Shown here in pieces: positions 1 to 5,239 of a stretch of DNA of 5,239 nt. The number at the start of each line of letters is the position of its first letter. Position 1 is the stretch's first letter. Below the pieces are notes generated by a model. It ran no database searches, was not told the DNA's origin, and worked only from the letters and a program-made list of their open reading frames with translations. Source of the DNA: Betaproteobacteria bacterium. GTDB taxonomy: Bacteria > Pseudomonadota > Gammaproteobacteria > Burkholderiales > Ferrovaceae. A program made the translations under genes and the position numbers. The stretch is taken from assembly GCA_028870615.1 (NCBI GenBank), contig JAGWPH010000289.1, positions 1 to 5,239 of the forward strand. The letters are read 5' to 3'.

Positions 1-805
1 CAATGCCACCAATACGGTCCCACTCAATATCTCTGTAACCGGCAATGATTCTCTTGCCGTTGTGGCCAATTATTGGCAAACACTGAATCCTTCAGCACCA
101 AGCAACGAAGCTGCTGTGAAAGTAACGCTCACAAAGCAGGTCAAACTCTATTTCGCTCCAATTTTTGGCATGCAGACCAGCAATGTCACCGCCTCAGCAA
201 TCGCCGTGGTTCAGGCGCCAACGGTCATGGGACCAGGAGGAATCACTCTGCCCATGACGATTGGATCCTGTATGTTCAATCAGTATTGGAATTCGAATAC
301 CAATCAACCGCTCAATAATCCTGAAACCAATCAGCCTTATGTGTTCCAGATCGGCTCCTCTTATGCCTACAGTGGCGGGAATAGCGCCACTTCTTGTACC
401 GGCAGCAACTGCTGCACGGGCCAATGGTCATCCTTGAACAATACTCAGGACAATAGTGACAGTACCATTCAAAGTTTGATCGCCAATGGCAACTCCACTA
501 CACTAAGTGCCGGAGACCAGGTCTGGCTCCAAACCGGGGACCAAAATAATCTCTACAATCTCGTCAACAACTGCAGTGAATCCGGAAACCACAGTTGCGA
601 ATATGCCACTGTACCGGTTATCAGTAATGTCACTCCCGGCACCAGTCAATCCATTACGGCCATGGCCTGCATGCATATCATTTCAGCCATCGGCGGAAAC
701 AGTAAATATATAACCGCCCAAATGTCCACAGGCTGTGCACCGATCAATGCCGGTGGTTCCGGGTCTTCCTATGGCGTAGTCTCAGCTCCCAAACTGGCCC
801 AGTAG
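1..805 (+). CDS. TadG-like Flp/Tad pilus assembly protein, C-terminal part (5' truncated by window edge)
   Basis: The reading frame is open from base 2 to the TAG at 803-805, giving 267 visible residues; the true start lies upstream of the window. A GTG at 62 is only an internal valine, because the protein reads on smoothly before it. Visible residues about 39-74 (VKVTLTKQVKLYFAPIFG, then NVTASAIAV) match the pattern in TadG/Tad_C-type proteins, where a beta-rich stretch ends in small residues. The later GDQVWLQTGDQNNLYN segment is also typical of TadG C-terminal regions. TadG-type proteins carry an N-terminal membrane anchor, missing here, and act in the envelope in assembling or displaying Flp/Tad pili. 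The visible part is rich in Asn, Ser and Thr and has eight cysteines, suggesting disulfides in the periplasm or outside the cell. No other tad gene is in the window. The family call is fairly secure; the exact role is not. Confidence 0.8.
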   Translation, partial: NATNTVPLNISVTGNDSLAVVANYWQTLNPSAPSNEAAVKVTLTKQVKLYFAPIFGMQTSNVTASAIAVVQAPTVMGPGGITLPMTIGSCMFNQYWNSNTNQPLNNPETNQPYVFQIGSSYAYSGGNSATSCTGSNCCTGQWSSLNNTQDNSDSTIQSLIANGNSTTLSAGDQVWLQTGDQNNLYNLVNNCSESGNHSCEYATVPVISNVTPGTSQSITAMACMHIISAIGGNSKYITAQMSTGCAPINAGGSGSSYGVVSAPKLAQ

Positions 806-812
806 TCCCCCC

Positions 813-1850
813 TTACACCAGGGAAAACTGGAGCGTTCCCAATTTTTCAATCGAGGATTCGACGCGGTCCCCGGCTTTCAGCCATACGCGCTGATCAACT
901 GGTTTACCCTGAATGACGCCTTCAGGGGTTCCTGTAAAGATAATATCGCCAGGTTCCAGCGGGAAATGCCGGCTAATGTAAGCAATAATCTGCTGGGTAT
1001 TGAAGATGAAGTCAGAAGTGTTAGAGGATTGACGCAGTTCTCCGTTGACCCGCGTTTCTATTTTCAGGGCATTGGGATTGCCCACCAAGTCCGCTGAAAC
1101 AAAATACGGTCCGATGGGAGCGAAGTGATCGAGTGTTTTGCCAATCATCCATTGGCCATTCGGTAACTCGAGTTGAAGATCCCGTGCCGAAAAGTCCTGC
1201 CCCGTGCAATACCCTGCCACACAAGCCAGCGCTTGGTCTTCACTGACATTACGCGCCGACTGACCCATAACGACCAGCAATTCAGTCTCGTAGTCGAGTT
1301 TGTATGAAATTTCCTTGGGCGGAACCTGAATCGTACAATGCTGAGCTGCCAACGTATTGTTATATTTGTTGAATAAAGGCGGGACCCGAGGGGGTTGCAT
1401 GCCAATTTCACGGGCATGATTGCGGTAATTCAACCCGATACAGACAATTTTTCCTGGTTTTTGAAACAGTCGCCCATAAGTTATTGCTGACTCATTGACC
1501 AGGAACCTGGGGCCCGAGCCCTGCTGGGCCGTCGCAATCAAATTGTACAACCCCGCCGCATTGCCTCCCTGAAGCAACTCGTCAAGCGTCAAGGGAGCGG
1601 ATTTTTTGAGTCCTCGAGCTGCTGCACGCACATCAAGAATGCCGGCGGGTGTTTTGACCCCAAGTGTTTCTGCACCGTCTTTTTGAAGCATCGACAAGAG
1701 TGTCAATCCTTTTACCATCTGATGCGCCTCCTGCTTCTGATGGCCCGATTCCTGGGATTCGGCCATAGTCGTGTTGGAAGACAGCCCCATCATGCCGGCA
1801 GCAGCGGCGACGGTGGATTTTTGAAAAAAATCACGACGGCTATTATCCAT
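813..1850 (-). CDS. Fumarylacetoacetate hydrolase family protein with Tat signal peptide
   Basis: This is a 345-residue protein. Residues 4-11 (SRRDFFQK) form a twin-arginine motif, followed by a short hydrophobic stretch (about 13-24) and a possible cleavage site after TMA (28-30). A polar linker leads to an FAH fold from about residue 45. Family landmarks include GLNYRNHAREIG (139-150), whose H145 and E148 match the catalytic His-Glu pair of FAHD1-type enzymes. The metal ligands are E188 and E190 (DYETE) and D219 (GQDFSARD). GKTLDHFAPIGP (237-248) and TGTPEGV (306-312) complete the family pattern. Relatives cleave or isomerise acylpyruvates, fumarylpyruvate or homoprotocatechuate ring-cleavage products, or decarboxylate oxaloacetate; the substrate here cannot be told, and no aromatic-degradation genes adjoin. 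The ATG at 1850 is preceded by GAGGAG at 6 bases. A second possible start at M45 (1716-1718) would give a 301-residue form without the signal. The stop lies 7 bases from the convergent pilus gene. Confidence 0.9.
   Translation of the reverse strand: MDNSRRDFFQKSTVAAAAGMMGLSSNTTMAESQESGHQKQEAHQMVKGLTLLSMLQKDGAETLGVKTPAGILDVRAAARGLKKSAPLTLDELLQGGNAAGLYNLIATAQQGSGPRFLVNESAITYGRLFQKPGKIVCIGLNYRNHAREIGMQPPRVPPLFNKYNNTLAAQHCTIQVPPKEISYKLDYETELLVVMGQSARNVSEDQALACVAGYCTGQDFSARDLQLELPNGQWMIGKTLDHFAPIGPYFVSADLVGNPNALKIETRVNGELRQSSNTSDFIFNTQQIIAYISRHFPLEPGDIIFTGTPEGVIQGKPVDQRVWLKAGDRVESSIEKLGTLQFSLV
1716..1732 (-). promoter_or_regulatory. Internal Shine-Dalgarno and ATG inside the FAH-family gene
   Basis: Read on the minus strand, bases 1732-1727 are AGGAGG, a full match to the 16S anti-Shine-Dalgarno core. 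Eight bases separate them from an in-frame ATG at 1718-1716, codon 45 of the long form. This ATG sits just after the Tat signal and linker, where the FAH-like domain starts. It could drive a 301-residue cytoplasmic form. The motif overlaps codons for QEA, so chance from coding constraint cannot be excluded. Confidence 0.5.
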
Positions 1851-1856
1851 ATGAAT

Positions 1857-1862
1857 CTCCTC
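1857..1862 (-). promoter_or_regulatory. Ribosome binding site of the FAH-family gene (long form)
   Basis: On the minus strand this reads GAGGAG, six bases before the ATG at 1850-1848. It supports translation from the start that includes the twin-arginine signal peptide, so the signal is unlikely to be an annotation artefact. Confidence 0.75.
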
Positions 1863-1879
1863 GCTTTATTGTTGTCGAT

Positions 1880-1908
1880 TTGCACCTCGGCAAAATTGTC
1901 CCTACTCT
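1880..1908 (+). promoter_or_regulatory. Possible sigma-70-type promoter for the TSUP transporter gene
   Basis: TTGCAC at 1880-1885 (3 of 6 to the -35 consensus) and TACTCT at 1903-1908 (4 of 6 to the -10 consensus) are separated by 17 bases. Transcription would start near 1915 and leave a leader of about 29 bases. The match is weak. It is offered because the 93-base region 1851-1943 between divergent genes must hold promoters in both directions. A minus-strand pair TTGCCG-17-AATAAA also exists, but its -10 lies two bases from the Shine-Dalgarno of the FAH-family gene, too close for a normal leader. Confidence 0.25.
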
Positions 1909-1943
1909 ACACCGGTTAAAGCCTTGAACCAAATGTTCACATT

Positions 1944-2696
1944 ATGGACTTGTCACTCTCTGCCGCCCTGCTCTTGCCTTTGGTGGCCACTTTTGCAGGT
2001 TTCATCGATACGCTGGCTGGTGGCGGCGGACTTGTCACTGTCCCTGCCCTACTGCTCGCCGGGGTGCCACCTCTCAACGCCTTGGCTACCAATAAGGTGC
2101 AAGGCAGCATGGGGACTCTGACGGCTTCACTGATGCTCATGCGCAAAGGTTTTCTCAGGCCGGAGGAAATTCGGCGCCCTCTCCTGTACTGTTTCTTCGC
2201 TGCAGGCAGCGGTACCGCCCTGGTTCAGGCCCTGCCAGCCCCCCTACTCAGGTATGCTATCCCGCTCGTACTGATCGGCATCGCCACCTATTTTTTGTTG
2301 GTCCCCGCAGCTGGACAACTGGAATCACGTCCACGTCTTGGACTGCGGTATTACCAATCTGTAATTCTCCCGGTCATCGCATTTTATGACGGCTTGATTG
2401 GGCCTGGCACAGGTTCTTTTTTTTCGCTCGCGGGGGTCGCCTTACGTGGGCAGACCTTGATTCAAGCCACAGCCCATGCCAAGGCATTCAACTTCATAAG
2501 CAATCTGGCTTCGGTGGGGGTATTTGTTCTGGGTGGCCACGTGTTGTGGTTTACGGCGTTGTCGATGATGCTGGGGCAGATGCTAGGGGCCACAATAGCC
2601 TCCCATGTCATGATCCGGGGAGGAGCCCGGCTGATCCGCCCCCTGATCGTCATGGTGAGTCTGGCCATGCTCCTGCGCTTCTGGCTGACGCAATGA
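1944..2696 (+). CDS. TSUP (TauE/SafE) family membrane transporter, YfcA-like
   Basis: This 250-residue, very hydrophobic protein has the two-fold repeat of the TSUP (sulfite exporter TauE/SafE) family. The first half carries GFIDTLAGGGGLVTVPALL (19-37) and ALATNKVQG (46-54). The second carries FYDGLIGPGTGSFF (147-160), TAHAKAFNFISNLASVGVF (176-194) and GQMLGATIAS (211-220). These match E. coli YfcA more closely than other subgroups. About seven to eight membrane segments are expected in the inner membrane. Members export or import sulfite, sulfoacetate and other sulfur or organic anions; the substrate of YfcA-type proteins is not established, and the neighbours do not help. The ATG at 1944 is the first in frame after the TAA at 1917-1919 and lies just before the conserved first segment, yet no Shine-Dalgarno precedes it. 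The stop is 3 bases from the convergent symporter gene. Length is normal for the family. Confidence 0.92.
   Translation: MDLSLSAALLLPLVATFAGFIDTLAGGGGLVTVPALLLAGVPPLNALATNKVQGSMGTLTASLMLMRKGFLRPEEIRRPLLYCFFAAGSGTALVQALPAPLLRYAIPLVLIGIATYFLLVPAAGQLESRPRLGLRYYQSVILPVIAFYDGLIGPGTGSFFSLAGVALRGQTLIQATAHAKAFNFISNLASVGVFVLGGHVLWFTALSMMLGQMLGATIASHVMIRGGARLIRPLIVMVSLAMLLRFWLTQ
2400..2424 (+). terminator. Terminator-like hairpin plus T-tract inside the TSUP gene
   Basis: GGGCCTG (2400-2406) can pair with CAGGTTC (2410-2416) around a GCA loop, giving seven pairs of which two are G-U. Eight T residues follow at once (2417-2424). This is the layout of a weak intrinsic terminator, but it lies within the codons for the conserved GPGTGSFF motif, so protein constraint explains much of it. 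Real termination here is uncertain. Confidence 0.2.
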
Positions 2697-2699
2697 AGC

Positions 2700-4115
2700 T
2701 TAGGCTGCCTTCAATGCCTTTCGGCTAGCCACCAGGGAGCCTCCGATCATACCCACCAGGCTGGCCATCAGACCCGCCAACTGAGGGGGAATGATAGCCA
2801 GTGGCATCAGCAGTTCACAAATGATCCAGATACCCGCTCCCAGTGTCACTGACAGTAAACCACCCAAAGGCGTAGCCCGTTTCCAGTACAGCCCAAAAAC
2901 CAGCGGAACGAACGCCGCCACCAGCGTGATTTTGTAGGCACTTTCTACCATTTTGAAAATCGACATTTCGGAGCGTATGGCGATGAAAGTGACCAATCCG
3001 GTGAATGCCAGCACCACGATGCGCATCACCTTCAGCAATTGTTGATCGGTCATGTGTTTGTAAAAGCCGCGAATGATATTTTCAGCAAAGGTTACCGAAG
3101 GGGCCAACAGCGTGGCTGATGCACAGCTTTTGATGGCAGACAGGAGCGCTCCGAAAAACATGACTTGCGCAAATAATGGCGAATGCGCCAGGATCAGTTT
3201 AGGTAGAATCAATTGCGAATCAGAGTCCAGATACTGACGGACCAGATCGGGATCAATTAAGGTTGCAGAATAAGCCAGAAACATGGGAATGAATGCGAAC
3301 AGGAAATACAGGCTGCCTCCCAAAACAGAGGCATTGCGTGCGGTTTTTTCGTTGTTAGAGGAAGAAATGCGCTGAAACACGTCCTGCTGTGGAATCGAGC
3401 CCAGCATCATGGTAATCCATGCCGCAAAGAAACCGATGACCTCACCCCACTGCCATTCAGGCCAGAAATTGAACTTGCCAGCCGCCGCCGCGTGATTAAT
3501 GACGGCTCCCACACCGCCTGCGGTGCCGCTCAGATCCCACGCGATGTAAACCATTCCCAGCATGATAATGATCATCTGGATGAAATCGGTAATGGCCACG
3601 GACAACATACCGCCAAACAACGTATAAATCATGACTGTCGCTGCACCCACCAGCATCCCCGTCTCTTTCGATATCATGTCATCGGAAACCACATTGAAGA
3701 CCAGGCCCAGGGCCTTGATCTGAGCGGCAACCCAACCCAGGTAAGAGATGACAATACAAAGCGTGACCAGAACCTCCACGGTGCGTCCATATTGAAGGCG
3801 GTAGAAGTCTCCGATGGTCAGCAATTTTTTTCGGTACAGGGGGATTGCAAAAAATAGCCCCACTAGAATCAAGCAGAGGGAGGAACCAAAAGGGTCAGCG
3901 ACAACACCATGGAGGCCTTCCTTGAGGAAAGTGGCTGGAATTCCAAGTACGGTTTCTGAACCAAACCACGTGGCAAACACGGTGGCCGTGACCACATAAA
4001 GCGGCATGCTATGCCCTGCAGAAGCATAATCAGCGGTATTGTGGACCCGCAAGGCAACCCATAGCCCAATGGCCACGGAAATGATCCAGTAGGTGATGAC
4101 AAACCACAACAGCAT
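2700..4115 (-). CDS. Sodium:solute symporter (SSS/SLC5) family transporter
   Basis: This is a 471-residue inner-membrane protein with about 13 hydrophobic segments (roughly 3-22, 40-60, 76-94, 115-137, 154-173, 177-197, 228-247, 264-283, 312-337, 365-382, 396-412, 416-436, 444-464), the usual size and topology of the SSS family. The signature FGGMLSVAITDFIQ (167-180) is clear, and ATWFGSETVLGIPA (48-61) and the GALLSAIKSCASATLLAPS segment (322-340) fit the family. The substrate is unknown; family members carry sugars, proline, pantothenate, biotin, carboxylates and others. In segment 322-340 the hydroxyl pair expected at the Na2 sodium site reads S330-C331, preceded by K329, which is unusual. 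The ATG at 4115 has AGGA (minus strand of 4123-4126) seven bases upstream. The gene follows bioD by 53 bases on the same strand with no clear terminator, so co-transcription with bioA-bioD is likely. A role in taking up biotin or a precursor is inference only. Confidence 0.92.
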   Translation of the reverse strand: MLLWFVITYWIISVAIGLWVALRVHNTADYASAGHSMPLYVVTATVFATWFGSETVLGIPATFLKEGLHGVVADPFGSSLCLILVGLFFAIPLYRKKLLTIGDFYRLQYGRTVEVLVTLCIVISYLGWVAAQIKALGLVFNVVSDDMISKETGMLVGAATVMIYTLFGGMLSVAITDFIQMIIIMLGMVYIAWDLSGTAGGVGAVINHAAAAGKFNFWPEWQWGEVIGFFAAWITMMLGSIPQQDVFQRISSSNNEKTARNASVLGGSLYFLFAFIPMFLAYSATLIDPDLVRQYLDSDSQLILPKLILAHSPLFAQVMFFGALLSAIKSCASATLLAPSVTFAENIIRGFYKHMTDQQLLKVMRIVVLAFTGLVTFIAIRSEMSIFKMVESAYKITLVAAFVPLVFGLYWKRATPLGGLLSVTLGAGIWIICELLMPLAIIPPQLAGLMASLVGMIGGSLVASRKALKAA

Positions 4116-4168
4116 GGAGGATTCCTGCTTAACGATGAGCGATTCTAACGGGTTGCCCTTCCAATTGG

Positions 4169-4888
4169 CTACTGCAGCAGGGACTCGATCGTCAAGGGCA
4201 CTGTCTTGATTTCAGGATTGTGTTGAAAATGTACCACGCCCAGACAAGGTGCCGGAATATCCGTCATCAATCTCGCCAGATTGGCCCCGAAGGCTTCCAT
4301 GTGCGGGTCGACCTGATTGGCCACCCACCCTGCCAGAATCAGTTTACGCGCCATCAGGGCCTCTACCGTCAAGAGTGCGTGATTGATGCAGCCCAATCGC
4401 ATTCCCACCACCAGTATGATGGGAACAGCCAGCACCCGGCATAGTTCCGCAGTATCCCCATCCTGCCCCAGGGGGACCCGAAACCCCCCAGCTCCTTCGA
4501 TAACCACGGCCTCCGCGCGCGTTTGTAGCTGATGCAGAGCGGACTGAATGACTGAAAACTTGATCTCGACGCCGGCTTGAGCTGCAGCAATATGTGGAGC
4601 AATGGCCGGTTCGAAAGCATAAGGATTAACCATCTGCCAGGATACAGCACGATCCTCATCTGGGCTGAACTCACCAGGGTTGCGCAGGACTGGAAGGGAA
4701 GAATGCCGGACCAGCTGTTCCACGTCCTCATTGATCCACAGTCCTCCGTCATAATGACAACCGGTGGCCACAGGCTTCATCCCCAAGGTAGACAAGCCAT
4801 TGCAGTGCAATCGATGTAACAACGTTGAAGCAACTGTGGTTTTTCCAATTCCTGTATCCGTGCCGGTGACAAACCAGGTTCGAATCAT
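4169..4888 (-). CDS. bioD: Dethiobiotin synthetase BioD
   Basis: BioD is a cytoplasmic enzyme that uses ATP and CO2 to close the ureido ring of 7,8-diaminopelargonate, giving dethiobiotin, the penultimate step of biotin synthesis. The 239-residue protein has the normal length. It shows the P-loop GTDTGIGKT (9-17), GMKPVATG (36-43) with the catalytic-type lysine K38, acidic residues E54-D55 after it, and VNPYAFEPAIAPH (87-99). Further on are the EGAGG motif (131-135) and VGMRLGCINHALLT (161-174), with AGWVANQVDP (186-195) near the nucleotide base site. These follow E. coli BioD block by block. The ATG at 4888 overlaps the bioA stop as ATGA, so translation is probably coupled; a weak AGGT lies upstream inside bioA. 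The symporter gene begins 53 bases after the stop. The call is secure. Confidence 0.97.
   Translation of the reverse strand: MIRTWFVTGTDTGIGKTTVASTLLHRLHCNGLSTLGMKPVATGCHYDGGLWINEDVEQLVRHSSLPVLRNPGEFSPDEDRAVSWQMVNPYAFEPAIAPHIAAAQAGVEIKFSVIQSALHQLQTRAEAVVIEGAGGFRVPLGQDGDTAELCRVLAVPIILVVGMRLGCINHALLTVEALMARKLILAGWVANQVDPHMEAFGANLARLMTDIPAPCLGVVHFQHNPEIKTVPLTIESLLQ
4885..4888 (-). other. ATGA stop-start overlap between bioA and bioD
   Basis: On the minus strand the four bases read ATGA: ATG starts bioD and TGA ends bioA. Such overlaps usually mean one mRNA and translational coupling, which would keep the two consecutive biotin enzymes in proportion. Confidence 0.85.
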
Positions 4889-5239
4889 GCCAGCACCTGA
4901 TTCAAGCTCGCCAGCGTAGCATCGACCAAATGCTGGAATTCGGCATCGGTGATGATATAGGGTGGCATGAAATAGACCGTCGACCCGATAGGGCGGAGCA
5001 GCAGTTGATGTTGCAACGCTGCGTGGTGAAATACGCGTGCAAAGTCGGCGCGTCCGCTATTTACTTCGAAGGCCCAGATCATGCCACGCTGGCGAAAATT
5101 TGAAATTTTTGGGTGCCGACTCAAGGCAGTTGTCATGGCATCAAACCGTGTCTGACGGGCGCGATTGGATTCGATGACGCGGTCCTCCTCAAAAATATCC
5201 AGCACCGCAAGTGCCGCGCGACAGGCAAGTGCATTGCCG
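4885..5239 (-). CDS. bioA: Adenosylmethionine-8-amino-7-oxononanoate aminotransferase BioA, C-terminal part (5' end beyond window)
   Basis: BioA is a cytoplasmic, PLP-dependent class III aminotransferase that moves the amino group of S-adenosylmethionine to 7-keto-8-aminopelargonate. Only the last 117 residues are visible; the frame stays open to the right edge, so the GTG at 5205 is an internal valine. The first visible residues, GNALACRAALAVLDIF, match the GNPLACAAALA block that follows the PLP lysine region, which is outside the window. LLRPIGSTVYFMPPYII, near the C-terminus, matches the E. coli segment holding the substrate-binding arginine (R391 there) and is characteristic of BioA among class III aminotransferases. 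GNALACR departs slightly from the usual GNPLACA. The stop (TGA, 4887-4885) overlaps the bioD start by four bases. The linked bioD makes the identity secure. Confidence 0.95.
   Translation of the reverse strand, partial: GNALACRAALAVLDIFEEDRVIESNRARQTRFDAMTTALSRHPKISNFRQRGMIWAFEVNSGRADFARVFHHAALQHQLLLRPIGSTVYFMPPYIITDAEFQHLVDATLASLNQVLA

Noticed and set aside
793..831. Dyads near the convergent gene ends (ACTGG-C-CCAGT and CCAG-GGAAAA-CTGG), considered as a terminator.
   Set aside because: The first has a one-base loop and cannot fold as such; the second has only four pairs and no T tract follows on either strand.
1145..1417. A 90-codon minus-strand frame inside the FAH-family gene.
   Set aside because: It lies in another frame of a gene with intact catalytic motifs and shows no domain of its own.
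1819..1835. T7 and A/T run in the Tat-signal codons, considered as a frameshift or phase-variation site.
   Set aside because: The run encodes DFFQK within a normal Tat motif. It is short, no useful product appears in the other frames, and no downstream stimulatory structure was seen.
1924..2121. A 65-codon + strand frame starting just ahead of the TSUP gene, considered as a leader peptide.
   Set aside because: It overlaps the TSUP gene out of frame for most of its length, starts with TTG and has no ribosome binding site. Its many Cys, Trp and Pro residues reflect the shifted reading of the transporter codons.
3492..3857. A 121-codon open frame on the + strand opposite the symporter gene.
   Set aside because: It is antisense to a gene with clear family motifs. 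Its product is rich in His, Asp and Asn with no recognisable domain, as expected from the reverse of membrane-protein codons.
4116..4168. A terminator between bioD and the symporter gene, tested around GGG-CAA-CCC on the minus strand.
   Set aside because: The stem is three pairs with no T tract, too weak for an intrinsic terminator.
4369..4752. A 127-codon minus-strand frame inside bioD.
   Set aside because: It is an out-of-frame shadow of bioD, rich in Trp, Ser and Arg, with no family pattern.

Overview
The window has a moderate GC content (roughly half, judged by eye) and is densely coding on both strands. BioD resembles the Escherichia coli type closely, the YfcA-like transporter matches the proteobacterial version, and there is a TadG-type pilus protein. 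Together these point to a proteobacterium, probably beta or gamma. I cannot name a genus. No phage, insertion sequence, CRISPR array, rRNA or tRNA is visible, and no stretch over 300 bases lacks a gene.

Layout, left to right. (1) The 3' end of a TadG-like Flp/Tad pilus protein on the + strand (1-805), with its start outside the window. (2) A fumarylacetoacetate hydrolase (FAH)-family enzyme on the - strand (813-1850), with a twin-arginine signal peptide and a striking internal ribosome binding site. (3) A 93-base divergent intergenic region (1851-1943). (4) A TSUP (TauE/SafE, YfcA-like) membrane exporter on the + strand (1944-2696). (5) A sodium:solute symporter-family transporter on the - strand (2700-4115). 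(6) bioD (4169-4888), which overlaps the 3' end of bioA (4885-5239) by 4 bases. Both are on the - strand, and bioA runs off the right edge.

The right-hand part reads as one leftward unit, bioA-bioD-symporter. BioA makes 7,8-diaminopelargonate and BioD closes the ureido ring to give dethiobiotin. The symporter follows bioD after 53 bases with no obvious terminator, so it may be co-transcribed. The left-hand genes show no functional link to each other or to biotin synthesis, and the strand alternates from gene to gene.

I see no clear new multi-gene system. The observations most worth checking are the apparent dual translation start of the FAH-family gene (exported versus cytoplasmic form), the symporter coupled to the biotin genes, and unusual residues at that symporter's expected Na2 sodium site.
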